Assembly (NCBI GenBank): GCA_024683255.1
Contig: JAIKYL010000010.1
Span: 1 to 26,774 of the forward strand
Source: Bacteroidales bacterium
GTDB taxonomy: Bacteria; Bacteroidota; Bacteroidia; Bacteroidales; UBA932
Length of the DNA stretch: 26,774 nucleotides
Reading direction: 5' to 3'
This document shows positions 7,248 to 16,117 of the stretch, in pieces. Under the pieces are notes generated by a model, which had not been told where the DNA came from, did not search any database, and saw only the letters and a list, made by a program, of their open reading frames with translations. Numbering within the stretch: position 1 is the first letter of the stretch; every line of letters begins with the position of its first letter. The position numbers were made by a program, and so were the translations under genes.

Positions 7248-8669
7248 TTACTTCTTCCGGGAACGCCAGAGGGCGGACATGTCTTCCAGGGTCTTGCCCT
7301 TGGTCTCCGGGACCATGCGCCAGACGAACAGGGCCGCCAGCAGGCACATGAAGCAATAAAGGCCGTAGGTGAAGGCCGGGCTCCAGGTGTACATAGGTAC
7401 GAAAGTGGAGCTCACGATGAAGTTGGAAATCCACTGGAAAGCCACGGCGATGGCCACGGCGGCGCCACGGATGGTGTTGGGGAAGATCTCCGAGATGAGC
7501 ACCCAGCAGATGGGACCCCAGCTGAACATGAAGGAAGCGGAGTAGATCATGATGCTGAGCACGCCCACGATACCGGGAACGCCCGGAACAGCATCGGCCA
7601 GGGCTACGCCCAAAGCGCCGATGGCCATGCCCAGGGAACCCGTGATGAGGAGCGGCTTACGGCCCAGTTTCTCCACCGTGAAGATGGCAACCAGGGTGAA
7701 CGAGATGTTCACGATACCCATTACCACCGTCTGCGTCATGGCGTTGCCCATGCCCATGGACTCGAAAATACGAGGGGCGAAATAGAGCACCGCATTGATA
7801 CCCACGAACTGCTGGAACACGGACAGCATGCAGCCGATGAAGATCACGATGAAGCCATAGGCCATGAGCTTCTCCTTCTTCTCCACCACCGTATTCTTGA
7901 TCTCCGAAAGGATTTGCTGAGCCATGGAAGAGCCGTTGATGCGCGTGAGCACATTGAGGGCTTTGTCTTCCTGGCCGGACATCACAAGGTAACGCGGAGT
8001 CTCCGGCACCAGCATGATGAGCAGGGTGAAGAGACCTGCCGGCACGCATTCCGAGCCGAACATGAGACGCCAGCCCACCTGGTTGGTCCATTCCACAACA
8101 GCCGGATCGTTCTTGTGAGACTGGATGATGAGGAAGTTCACAAAATACACGACCAACTGACCGAATATGATTGCGAACTGGTTCCAGGACACCAGCTTGC
8201 CGCGCTTGTTGGCGGGAGCCACCTCGGCAATGTACATGGGGCAGATGGCCGATGCCATACCCACGCCGATACCGCCGAGTACGCGGTAGAGGTTGAACGC
8301 TACCCAAAGGGACTGGGTGGGAACGCCCTTCTCGAAGAACAGGAACTCCGGATAGTACGAACCGGCGGCGCTGAGGAAGAAGCAGATACCTGCGAAGAAC
8401 AGGCTCTTCTTACGACCGAACTTGCCGGCGAACAGACCGGAGAGCGCGCTGCCGATGATACATCCGATGAGCGCGCTGGATGAGGTGAAGCCGTGAAGGA
8501 ACTTGGTGTAGGTGAAGTCTGAGGCGCCCTCAAAGAACGCCTGCAGACCTCTTTCCGCACCGGAGATCACGGCAGTATCATATCCGAACAGCAGGCCGCC
8601 CAGAACGGCAACCAGCACGATCGAAAACAGATACGCACCCGATCCTTTTTCTTGTGTAGCAGTAGCCAT
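7248..8669 (-). CDS. xylE: MFS sugar/proton symporter, D-xylose type
   Basis: 473-residue major facilitator of the sugar porter family with about 12 membrane spans. Family marks are GYDTAVISGA (29-38), GKFGRKKS in the loop after span 2, the IYRVLGGIGVGMA-like segment with PMYIAEVAPANKRG, and the closing PETKGKTLEDM. It imports a monosaccharide with a proton. Substrate is inferred from context: its ATG shares one base with the xylA stop (TAATG), making it the third gene of xylB-xylA-xylE. Arabinose or glucose cannot be excluded from sequence, since sugar porters are hard to tell apart. It is the last gene of the run and ends at the terminator at 7193-7224. Confidence 0.88.
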   Translation of the reverse strand: MATATQEKGSGAYLFSIVLVAVLGGLLFGYDTAVISGAERGLQAFFEGASDFTYTKFLHGFTSSSALIGCIIGSALSGLFAGKFGRKKSLFFAGICFFLSAAGSYYPEFLFFEKGVPTQSLWVAFNLYRVLGGIGVGMASAICPMYIAEVAPANKRGKLVSWNQFAIIFGQLVVYFVNFLIIQSHKNDPAVVEWTNQVGWRLMFGSECVPAGLFTLLIMLVPETPRYLVMSGQEDKALNVLTRINGSSMAQQILSEIKNTVVEKKEKLMAYGFIVIFIGCMLSVFQQFVGINAVLYFAPRIFESMGMGNAMTQTVVMGIVNISFTLVAIFTVEKLGRKPLLITGSLGMAIGALGVALADAVPGVPGIVGVLSIMIYSASFMFSWGPICWVLISEIFPNTIRGAAVAIAVAFQWISNFIVSSTFVPMYTWSPAFTYGLYCFMCLLAALFVWRMVPETKGKTLEDMSALWRSRKK

Positions 8670-9985
8670 TACTTTGCGTACAGGTTAAGGAGAGTCTCGT
8701 AGAGCTCCTGCTTGCCGGAGGCAGCCTTGGGCTCGCCGTTCTTCTTACCGTATTCGTACAGATCCTCCAGAGTGGCCTTGCCTTCCTCGAACTTCTTGCC
8801 GAGACCGCTGTCGAAGGAAGCGTAACGCTCCTTGACCATCTTGCAGATGGGGCTCTCTTCCAGAACGGCAGCAGCGTTGAGGAGGGCGTGAGCCATGGCA
8901 TCCATAGCGCTGATGTGAGCGATGAAGATGTCTTCCGGATCCGTGGAGGAACGACGGAGCTTGGCGTCGAAGTTGGTACCGCCGTCCTTGAAGCCGCCGT
9001 TACGGATGATCTGCATCATGGCCTGGGTGAGATCGTAAGGATCTACCGGGAACTGGTCCGTATCCCAACCGTTCTGGGCGTCTCCGCGGTTGGCGTCGAT
9101 GCTGCCCAGGAAGCCGTTGTCCACGGCCACAGTGAGTTCGTGCTCGAAGGTGTGGCCGGCCAGGGTGGCGTGGTTCACCTCAATGTTCACCTTGAAGTCT
9201 TTGTCCAGACCGTTGGCGCGCAGGAAGCCGATAACGGTCTCCGTATCCACGTCGTACTGGTGCTTGGTGGGCTCCATGGGCTTGGGCTCGATGAGGAAGG
9301 TGCCCTTGAAGCCCTTGGCGCGTGCATAGTCACGGGCTGCGGTGAGCATCTTGGCCAGGTGGTCCTTCTCACGCTGCATCTGGGTGTTGAGGAGGCTGTA
9401 GTAGCCTTCACGGCCGCCCCAGAACACATAACCGGTGCCGCCCAGCTTGATGGTGGCGTCGATGGCGTTCTTGATCTGGACAGCGGCGCGGGCAACGATG
9501 TCAAACTCCGGGTTGGTGGCGGCGCCGTTCATGTAACGCTTGTTACCGAACACGTTGGCGGTGCCCCACAGGTTCTTGATACCGGTTTCCTTCTGCTTCT
9601 CCAGGAGGTAGTCCGTGATGTCCTTCATGCGGGCCTCGTATTCGGCGATGTCCTCGCAGTCTTCCACCAGGTCGATATCGTGGAAGCAGTAGTAACCGAT
9701 ACCCAGTTTCTGCATGATTTCAAAGCCGGCATCGGCCTTCTGGCGGGCGCGGCAGTAAGGGCACTCGCCCTTGTCCCACTCGTAGCTGCGGGTCTGGCCG
9801 CCGAAGGGGTCTGCGGAAGCCTGGCCCAGGGTGTGCCACCATGCCATGGCGAACTTGAACCAGTCCTTCATCTTCTTGCCGGCGACTACGCGCTCTGCGT
9901 CATAATAATGGAATGCAAGGGGGTTCTTGCTGGCAACTCCCTCGAAGGGAATCTTGCCGATTGTCGGGAAATACTCTTTTGCCAT
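8669..9985 (-). CDS. xylA: Xylose isomerase
   Basis: 438 residues, the length of the longer class II xylose isomerases. It interconverts D-xylose and D-xylulose with divalent metals in the cytoplasm. The catalytic His102 and Asp105 are in [35 protein letters not shown] and [18 protein letters not shown] supply metal and substrate residues, and [19 protein letters not shown] is intact. It lies 31 bp after xylB and overlaps the symporter start by one base. The N-terminus [12 protein letters not shown] is usual, so the start is secure. Nothing suggests loss of function. Confidence 0.97.
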   Translation of the reverse strand: MAKEYFPTIGKIPFEGVASKNPLAFHYYDAERVVAGKKMKDWFKFAMAWWHTLGQASADPFGGQTRSYEWDKGECPYCRARQKADAGFEIMQKLGIGYYCFHDIDLVEDCEDIAEYEARMKDITDYLLEKQKETGIKNLWGTANVFGNKRYMNGAATNPEFDIVARAAVQIKNAIDATIKLGGTGYVFWGGREGYYSLLNTQMQREKDHLAKMLTAARDYARAKGFKGTFLIEPKPMEPTKHQYDVDTETVIGFLRANGLDKDFKVNIEVNHATLAGHTFEHELTVAVDNGFLGSIDANRGDAQNGWDTDQFPVDPYDLTQAMMQIIRNGGFKDGGTNFDAKLRRSSTDPEDIFIAHISAMDAMAHALLNAAAVLEESPICKMVKERYASFDSGLGKKFEEGKATLEDLYEYGKKNGEPKAASGKQELYETLLNLYAK

Positions 9986-10016
9986 AATTCTATGAAATAA
10001 TTAATGTGATTATAGA

Positions 10017-11510
10017 TTACAGGTTACTCTTCCAACGTTCGTAGGCTTCGCGGTATTCGGCTTCGTGGTCCGGGATGATGACCTCCAGGCGCTCCAGGGT
10101 GGCGAAGGCCTCCCGGTTGTCCTTGTAGATGCCGGCGCCGATGCCCGCACCCTTGGCCGCGCCCACGGAACCGTCCGTATCGAACAGCTCGATGGTGGCG
10201 CCGGAAACGCCCGCCAGGGTGTCCCGGAAAATCTTGGACTGGAACATGTTGGCCAGGCCGGCGTGGATCTTGTCCACCTTGAGGCCCATGGCTTCCATGA
10301 TTTCAATGCCGTACTGGAAGGAGAACACGATGCCCTCCTGGGCGGCGCGGATAAGGTGCCGCTTGTCGTGCCGGTTGAAGTTGATGCCGTGGATGCTGCA
10401 GCCGGTGTCCTTGTTCTCCAGCATGCGCTCTGCACCGTTGCCGAAAGGCAGGATGGACACGCCGTCCGAGCCGATGGGAATCTCCGCGGCCACCTCGTTC
10501 ATGTCGGCATAGGAAATGCCCTCCGGGGCCACGTTGCGGCGGATCCAGGAGTTGAGGATGCCGGTGCCGTTGATGCACAGCAGAACGCCAAGACGGGGAT
10601 CTGCGGCCGTATGGTTCACGTGCGCGAAGGTGTTCACGCGCGAAAGCGGGTCATAATTCACCTGGCCGATGACGCCGTATACCACACCGGAAGTGCCGGC
10701 GGTGGAAGCGATTTCACCAGGATTGAATACGTTAAGGCTGAGGGCGTTGTTGGGCTGGTCTCCCGCACGGTACGTAACGGGCGTTCCCTCCGTGAGGCCC
10801 AGGTATTCGGCCGCTTCCCGGGAAACGGTTCCCTGCACGCCGAAGGTGGGACGGGTGGGGGCCAGGATGGTGTCCTCGAAGCCGAAGAAGTCCAGCAGTT
10901 CCTTGCTGGGGGAATTCTTCTTGAAGTCCCAGAAGATGCCTTCCGACAGGCCGCTCACCGTGGTGCATACGCTACCGGTGAGGCGCATGGCGATATAGTC
11001 TCCGGGCAGCATCACTTTCCAGATGCGGCTGTACAGGTCTGGCTCGTTCTCCTTCACCCAGGCCAGCTTGGCGGCGGTGAAGTTACCGGGAGAGTTGAGC
11101 AGGTGCGGCAGGCAGTAATTCTTGCCCAGGGTATCGAAGGCCTTCTGGCCGTACGGAACGGCACGGGAGTCGCACCAGATGATGGAGGGCCGGAGCACGT
11201 TCATGTCCTTGTCCACGCACACCAGTCCGTGCATCTGGTAAGATATGCCGATGGCCTGGATATCCTTTACCGTGAACGTCTTACTTTGCAGGGAAGCCTT
11301 GCGGCGCACCTGGTCCAGGATGTCGTCCGTGGCCAGCTTGAGATTGCCCCACCACATGGCGGGATCCTGCTCCGCCCATCCGGTCTTTTTGGAGATGATG
11401 GGAGCTTCACTCTTGGGATAAAAGGCTGTAGCGACACATTTTCCGGTATCTGCATTCACAAGGGACGCCTTGACCGAAGAACTGCCGATGTCGTAACCGA
11501 GAAGATACAT
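10017..11510 (-). CDS. xylB: Xylulokinase (FGGY family)
   Basis: 497-residue FGGY-family sugar kinase that phosphorylates D-xylulose to D-xylulose 5-phosphate. The N-terminal phosphate loop YDIGSSSVKASLV (5-17) and the substrate-contact segment SYQMHGLVCVD are clear; the C-terminal ATPase half includes the GSVGAAKGAGIGAG stretch. Its position directly before xylA decides xylulokinase over other FGGY kinases. It is the first gene of the xylB-xylA-xylE run, has its own -7 box at 11537-11544 and a leader of about 20 nt, but is on the same strand as uxuAB and only 63 bp after uxuB, so read-through from uxuAB is possible. Confidence 0.94.
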   Translation of the reverse strand: MYLLGYDIGSSSVKASLVNADTGKCVATAFYPKSEAPIISKKTGWAEQDPAMWWGNLKLATDDILDQVRRKASLQSKTFTVKDIQAIGISYQMHGLVCVDKDMNVLRPSIIWCDSRAVPYGQKAFDTLGKNYCLPHLLNSPGNFTAAKLAWVKENEPDLYSRIWKVMLPGDYIAMRLTGSVCTTVSGLSEGIFWDFKKNSPSKELLDFFGFEDTILAPTRPTFGVQGTVSREAAEYLGLTEGTPVTYRAGDQPNNALSLNVFNPGEIASTAGTSGVVYGVIGQVNYDPLSRVNTFAHVNHTAADPRLGVLLCINGTGILNSWIRRNVAPEGISYADMNEVAAEIPIGSDGVSILPFGNGAERMLENKDTGCSIHGINFNRHDKRHLIRAAQEGIVFSFQYGIEIMEAMGLKVDKIHAGLANMFQSKIFRDTLAGVSGATIELFDTDGSVGAAKGAGIGAGIYKDNREAFATLERLEVIIPDHEAEYREAYERWKSNL

Positions 11511-11536
11511 GGTTAAAAGGATTTAGCGATATACGG

Positions 11537-11557
11537 CAAAGATAGTAATTATCTTTG
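11537..11557 (-). promoter_or_regulatory. xylB promoter box inside a perfect palindrome, possible operator
   Basis: CAAAGATA (11537-11544), GTAAT, TATCTTTG (11550-11557) is an 8-bp perfect inverted repeat. The left arm on the minus strand is an exact -7 box (TATCTTTG) for xylB. The right arm is an equally exact box pointing the other way, into the 3' end of uxuB. No good -33 box supports either direction. The symmetry may be chance or an operator for a regulator of xylose genes. Confidence 0.55.
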
Positions 11558-11573
11558 ACAATTAAAAGAAAAA

Positions 11574-13163
11574 TCAGCGGGCCGATACATATTTATGCAA
11601 GGTGGCACGGACGGCTCCGGGACCGGCATAAAGTTCCCGTACCATCCCCTCCACCTGCTCTCCCAGACCGGCCTTGTAGAGGTCCACGCCAAAGATGTCG
11701 GCCCGGGAATAGAGCTTGCGGAGGCAGGAATAATCCTGTCCGGGCTTCCCTATCTCCAGCGGGGCCACGATGGCCTGCATCTCTGCCAGCAGCGGGTCCG
11801 GCGAGCACTCAAAGGGCGTTCCGTCGTCCTTGATGCCCTTGAGGTAACGGGCATATCCGGCCAGCACCAGCGGGATAAGAATCAGATTGGATTTGTCCAA
11901 GCCGCGGGAGAGGTATTTCTTGAGCGTTTCGCCAAAACGGATGGGCAGTTTCTGGCTGGTGTCCATGGCTATGCGCTGCGGAGCGTCCGGCATGAAAGGG
12001 TTGGGCAGGCGCTTGTTGATGACGTCTCCGATGAATTCGTAGGGGTTGAGCACGCCCGGATCCACCACCACGGGCATGGCCTCTATGTAACCCAGTTTCT
12101 GGACGAAGGGACGGATATCGGGATCCTTCATTTCGGCCGATATGAGCGTATAGCCCAGCATGCAGCCGTAGAGGGCCATGGCGGTGTGGAGCGGATTGAG
12201 GCAGGTGCATACCTTCATCATCTCCACCTTGTCCACAATCTCCCTTGTGGTATAGAGCGCACCGCCCAGGTCCAGCGGCGGACGGCCGCCGGTGTAGTTG
12301 TCCTCAATTACCAGATACTGAACTTCTTCCGCGTTCACGAAAGGAGCAGTGAAGGTATGCTTTTCCGTCTCGATGTAGTTGTTGTCCTCAAAGCCGTCGG
12401 CCGCCAGCATCTCCTTCACTCTCTGGTGCGGACGCGGGGTGATCTTGTCAATCATGGACCAGGGGAAGGTAATCTTCTTCTCGTCCTTCAAATAGTCCAG
12501 GAAGGCTTTGGGCACCAGCGAATCGGCCACCCAGCGCTCTGCATAGGCCATTACGCCAGCCTTCACCTTATCTCCGTTGTGGGAGCAGTTGTCCATGCTC
12601 TGGACGGTGAGAGGGAGCTGTCCGGCCTGCCAGCGTTCATAGAGCAAAGCGCACACCTTTCCCATGGCAAATACGGGCTTCAGGCCGCGGGCCAGATCGG
12701 CCTCGTTGAAGCTGTAGCCCTTTTCCGTGATGGTGAAGGAAATCATCTGCAGGGAAGGGTTGCGGAAAATCTCCACCAGGCGCGCCCAGTCCCCGGGGAA
12801 CTGCGGATCTGCCTTGAGGGCCTCCGTAACGCTGCCGATGACTTTCTTGCCGATGGTCCCGTTGGAACACAAGCTCACCGAGAGCGAAAGGTTGTCGTAG
12901 GGGGCATAGGCCTTGTCGATTACCTCGAAATCGAAGGTTTCGGCCACAATCACGCCTCTGTCGTACTGCCCGGTGTTGAGGGCGTCGTTGAGGATGGAAG
13001 CCGGGAAGGCCCGGAAGATATTGCCGCCGCCAAAGTGCACCCAGGTGGGCTGCAGGGCGGTTTTTTCACGTAAGGCCTTAATGTCATACTTGGGGAGCTC
13101 GTAGCCTTTTTGCTCCCACTCGGCGGCGTTGAAACTGCCGTCCAGGATGTCTTTCAGTTTCAT
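11574..13163 (-). CDS. uxuB: Mannitol dehydrogenase-family oxidoreductase, D-mannonate oxidoreductase (fructuronate reductase)
   Basis: 529-residue long-chain mannitol dehydrogenase family protein. UxuB reduces D-fructuronate to D-mannonate with NADH. The N-terminal part holds VHFGGGNIFRAF, which serves as the nucleotide-binding loop. QSMDNCSHNGDK and the helix with MIDKITPRPHQ are family marks. The catalytic Lys region DKITP and the C-terminal CLNPLHTAMALYG segment are present. I start at the ATG at 13163 (MKLKDILDGSFN); a longer frame to 13304 would run over the end of uxuA and its extra 47 residues look non-coding. Only one base separates it from the uxuA stop (TGATATG). Mannitol or altronate dehydrogenase was considered; the uxuA neighbour decides. 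Confidence 0.9.
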   Translation of the reverse strand: MKLKDILDGSFNAAEWEQKGYELPKYDIKALREKTALQPTWVHFGGGNIFRAFPASILNDALNTGQYDRGVIVAETFDFEVIDKAYAPYDNLSLSVSLCSNGTIGKKVIGSVTEALKADPQFPGDWARLVEIFRNPSLQMISFTITEKGYSFNEADLARGLKPVFAMGKVCALLYERWQAGQLPLTVQSMDNCSHNGDKVKAGVMAYAERWVADSLVPKAFLDYLKDEKKITFPWSMIDKITPRPHQRVKEMLAADGFEDNNYIETEKHTFTAPFVNAEEVQYLVIEDNYTGGRPPLDLGGALYTTREIVDKVEMMKVCTCLNPLHTAMALYGCMLGYTLISAEMKDPDIRPFVQKLGYIEAMPVVVDPGVLNPYEFIGDVINKRLPNPFMPDAPQRIAMDTSQKLPIRFGETLKKYLSRGLDKSNLILIPLVLAGYARYLKGIKDDGTPFECSPDPLLAEMQAIVAPLEIGKPGQDYSCLRKLYSRADIFGVDLYKAGLGEQVEGMVRELYAGPGAVRATLHKYVSAR

Positions 13164-13164
13164 A

Positions 13165-14418
13165 TCAGTCAAAGAAACCAGGTTGTTTGTATGGGATGCC
13201 CAGTTCGCGGTCCACAGTGGCCAGGATGCCCTGCACCTGTCCCATGGCGAACATGCGGCCCAAAAGCGTATAACCGGCATTGTGGCCGTGACTGCTCTCG
13301 TCAAAGATTCCGCCGGGAACGTCCGTGAAGGTGAGGCCGTGGTCTACACGCATGGGAAGAGCGGGATTCTCCTTCTCAAAGATGCGGCAGAGCTCAATCA
13401 GATCGGCCCGTCCGCCCAGGTGGGAGGCCTCCGTGAAGTCTCCGTTGGGGAAGATATGGCAGGAACGAAGGTGCACGAAATGGGTGCGGGAAGCGAACTT
13501 CCGGGCCAGCTCCACCACGTTGTTATAGGCCCCGGCCGATAAGGAACCGGCGCAGAAAGTGAGGCCGTTGTGCTTGTTGGGAACGGCGTTTAGGAACCAT
13601 TCAATGTCCTCTTCCGTGCGAACGATGCGCGGCAGGCCCAGCACCTCGATGGGAGGGTCGTCCGGATGCACGCACATGTTCATCCCATATTCCTCGCAGG
13701 TGGGCATGATGGCTTCCAGGAAGTATTTCATGTTGGCACGGAGCTGCGCCTTGTCAATACCTTTATATAAGGCCAGGAACTCCCGGAATTTCTCAATGGG
13801 AGCCTCGTCGTTCTCGCTGAAATTACCGCTCACGAAACCCTGGGTCTTGATCACGATGTTCTCCACCAGCTTGTGGTCCTTCTCCGGGGTCATGGTCTTG
13901 GCCAGCTCATCACATTCGGCCAGTACGTTGCGGCCTTCGCCCACGCCCTTAGGGAAGCGGAAAGCGGCCCATTCCTCGCGGGCGCCCGGACGCTTGAGGA
14001 TGTAGATGTCGAAGTACGCGAATTCGGCATAATTGAAGTACAGGTTGGTGGCGCCGTTGGGGTTGTTGTGGAAAAGGTCCGTACGGGCCCAGTCCAGCAC
14101 CGGCATGAAATTGTAGCAGATGCAGTGGATCCCTTCGGCCGATAAATTGCGGAGGCTTTCCTTGTACACCTCTATCTGGTGATCCCTGTCCGGGCCGCCG
14201 TATTTGATGGTTTCCACCACCGGCAGGCTCTCCACCACGCTCCAGCGCATGCCGTAGCTTTCTATGTATTCACGGAGTTCACGGATCTTTTCCCGGGGCC
14301 AGACTTCTCCCAGCGGAACGTCGTGCAGGGCGGTTACAATGCCCTCCACCCCAATTTGTCTTAACTGTGCAAGTGTAATCTTGTCTTTCTTACCGAACCA
14401 TCTCCAGGTCTTTTCCAT
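13165..14418 (-). CDS. uxuA: Mannonate dehydratase
   Basis: 417 residues, slightly longer than E. coli UxuA. It dehydrates D-mannonate to 2-keto-3-deoxy-D-gluconate, the last step before the KDG kinase. Recognised segments are MEKTWRWFGKKD at the start, GIVTALHDVPLGEVW, HPDDPPIEVLGLPRIV, the metal-binding LTFCAGSLSAGAYNN, HLRSCHIFPNGDFTEASHLGG and the end RVDHGLTFTDVPGG. First gene of uxuA-uxuB. The remaining hexuronate genes (uxaC, kdgK, kdgA) are not in the window, so they must lie elsewhere. A weak -7 box at 14527-14534 may drive it with a leader of about 100 nt. Confidence 0.96.
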   Translation of the reverse strand: MEKTWRWFGKKDKITLAQLRQIGVEGIVTALHDVPLGEVWPREKIRELREYIESYGMRWSVVESLPVVETIKYGGPDRDHQIEVYKESLRNLSAEGIHCICYNFMPVLDWARTDLFHNNPNGATNLYFNYAEFAYFDIYILKRPGAREEWAAFRFPKGVGEGRNVLAECDELAKTMTPEKDHKLVENIVIKTQGFVSGNFSENDEAPIEKFREFLALYKGIDKAQLRANMKYFLEAIMPTCEEYGMNMCVHPDDPPIEVLGLPRIVRTEEDIEWFLNAVPNKHNGLTFCAGSLSAGAYNNVVELARKFASRTHFVHLRSCHIFPNGDFTEASHLGGRADLIELCRIFEKENPALPMRVDHGLTFTDVPGGIFDESSHGHNAGYTLLGRMFAMGQVQGILATVDRELGIPYKQPGFFD

Positions 14419-14526
14419 AATTGAGCTATTAATAAAGTCAGGTGATTCTCTACCGCTTTCCCGCTTTTCATCTTTTTCCTATTCCACACACGCCCTCCGG
14501 GCTCAAAGCCCTGAATATACGGGGTA

Positions 14527-14534
14527 CTAAGATA
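14527..14534 (-). promoter_or_regulatory. Weak candidate -7 box for uxuA
   Basis: The minus strand reads TATCTTAG, one mismatch from TAnnTTTG, and no clear -33 box lies upstream. A small hairpin (GGGCT/AGCCC, 14499-14503 and 14507-14511) sits in the predicted leader. The 249-bp gap between uxuA and the transporter is the only place a uxuA promoter can be. Confidence 0.3.
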
Positions 14535-14596
14535 CGCATTATTGGGCGGAGAAAAAAGCTAATGGTCTAAATTTTCAAAGGACTGAACCATTTCTT

Positions 14597-14628
14597 TTTG
14601 TTTTGCTGTGGAGAATATGGTATATTTG
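14597..14628 (+). promoter_or_regulatory. Promoter for the GPH transporter and GH43 pair
   Basis: TTTG (14597-14600), 20 nt, then TATATTTG (14621-14628) match the Bacteroidota consensus exactly. The start codon at 14668 leaves a leader of about 32 nt. Confidence 0.75.
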
Positions 14629-14667
14629 TATGCTTAGTTTAAAACTGCTAATTAATCCTAAACTAAT

Positions 14668-16101
14668 ATGACTCCTTCCAAGAACGAAGCAAAAGGCTTC
14701 TACAAACTCTCCTGGATGCAGCGCATCGGCTTCGGTTCCGGTGACATGGCCCAGAACCTCATCTATCAGACCATCAGCATCTGGCTGCTGTTCTTCTACA
14801 CCAATGTCTTCGGCCTGGATCCCGGTGCCGCGGCGCTCATGTTCCTCATCGTCCGCCTGGTGGACGTGCTGTGGGACCCCGTGGTGGGTACCATCGTGGA
14901 CAAGGGCAACCCCAAGTGGGGCAAATACCGCAGCTGGCTGGTCCTGGGCGGTATTCCGCTCGTCGGCCTGGCCATCCTGTGCTTCTGGAACGGCTTCAGC
15001 GGCTCCCTGGTGTATGCATATGTAACCTATGTGGGCATGTCCATGTGCTACACGCTGGTAAATGTGCCGTACGGTGCCCTCAACGCCTCCCTCACGCGTG
15101 ATACCAATGAGATTACCATCCTCACCTCCACGCGTATGTTCATGGCCAACCTGGGCGCCCTGTGCGTGAAGTCCCTGCCCATCATCATCGCCATCTTCGC
15201 CCCCAAGGTGCTGGATCCGGCCACCGGCAAGTCCGTTGCGGTGTACAACACCCCGGAAGCCGCTCCCGCCTGGTTCATTACCATGACCATCTTCGCCCTG
15301 GTGGGTCTGGCCCTCCTCATCTTCTGCTTCTCCCAGTGCAAGGAGCGCGTTGTGATGGACCAGAAGGAAGCCGCCAACGTTAAGGTGAGCGACCTGTGGA
15401 TGGAATTCGTGCGCAACAAGCCCCTCCGCGTGCTGGCCTTCTTCTTCATCACCGCCTTCGCCATGATGAGCGTGGGTAATGCGGCCGATGCATATTTCAT
15501 GAGCTATAACGTGGGCGCCACTCCGCTGCTCACCACCCTGTTCATGTGGCTGGGTACCATCCCCGCCTTCATCTTCATGCCGCTGGTTCCCGCCATCAAG
15601 CGCAAGATCGGCAAGAAGGGCATGTTCTACCTGTTCCTGGGCGTAGCCATCCTGGGTATGGCCATGATGTACACCTTCGTCTCCATCCCGGCCACCAAGA
15701 ACAACTTCGTGCTCCTGTGCATCGCCCAGTTTGTGAAGTCCACCGGTATCATCACCGCCACTGGTTACATGTGGGCCCTGGTTCCGGAAGTGATTGCATA
15801 CGGCGAATATACCACCGGCAAGCGCATCTCCGGTATTGTTAACGCCCTCACCGGTATCTTCTTCAAGGCAGGTATGGCCCTCGGCGGCGTAGTTCCCGGC
15901 CTGGTGCTGGCTTGGGTTGGCTTCAATGCCGATGCCCCCACGCAGACCCCGCTGGCCCTCCAGGGCATCCTCTGGCTGGTTTGCGTAATCCCGGCCGTGC
16001 TCCTGCTCCTGGCCATCTTCATCATCTCCAAGTATGAGCTTTCGGACGAAAAGATGGACCAGATCAACATGGAAATCGAGGCCCGTGCCAAAGCAGAATA
16101 A
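14668..16101 (+). CDS. Glycoside-pentoside-hexuronide (GPH) family cation symporter
   Basis: 477-residue MFS protein of the GPH (MelB-like) family with about 12 spans. Marks are GFGSGDMAQNLIYQT (22-36), the conserved acidic segment VRLVDVLWDPVVGTIVDKGNPKWGKYRSW (62-90 region) and the central YGALNASLT. GPH members import xylosides, melibiose, glucuronides and similar oligosaccharides with Na+ or H+. It precedes a cytoplasmic GH43 enzyme by 16 bp, so the likely cargo is short xylo- or arabino-oligosaccharides cut after entry. A glucuronide cargo is also possible because the genes on the other side are uxuAB. Substrate cannot be read from sequence. Confidence 0.9.
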   Translation: MTPSKNEAKGFYKLSWMQRIGFGSGDMAQNLIYQTISIWLLFFYTNVFGLDPGAAALMFLIVRLVDVLWDPVVGTIVDKGNPKWGKYRSWLVLGGIPLVGLAILCFWNGFSGSLVYAYVTYVGMSMCYTLVNVPYGALNASLTRDTNEITILTSTRMFMANLGALCVKSLPIIIAIFAPKVLDPATGKSVAVYNTPEAAPAWFITMTIFALVGLALLIFCFSQCKERVVMDQKEAANVKVSDLWMEFVRNKPLRVLAFFFITAFAMMSVGNAADAYFMSYNVGATPLLTTLFMWLGTIPAFIFMPLVPAIKRKIGKKGMFYLFLGVAILGMAMMYTFVSIPATKNNFVLLCIAQFVKSTGIITATGYMWALVPEVIAYGEYTTGKRISGIVNALTGIFFKAGMALGGVVPGLVLAWVGFNADAPTQTPLALQGILWLVCVIPAVLLLLAIFIISKYELSDEKMDQINMEIEARAKAE

Positions 16102-16117
16102 TCAATAACACTATACT

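Noticed and set aside
8888..10000. 370-codon open frame on the plus strand opposite xylA
   Set aside because: It mirrors xylA codon structure and has no recognisable domain or promoter; the same applies to the long frames opposite xylB, uxuB and lepA.
13164..13304. Longer uxuB N-terminus of 47 residues
   Set aside because: It would overlap the end of uxuA in another frame, and UxuB-type proteins start near MKLKD-; the extra residues look random.
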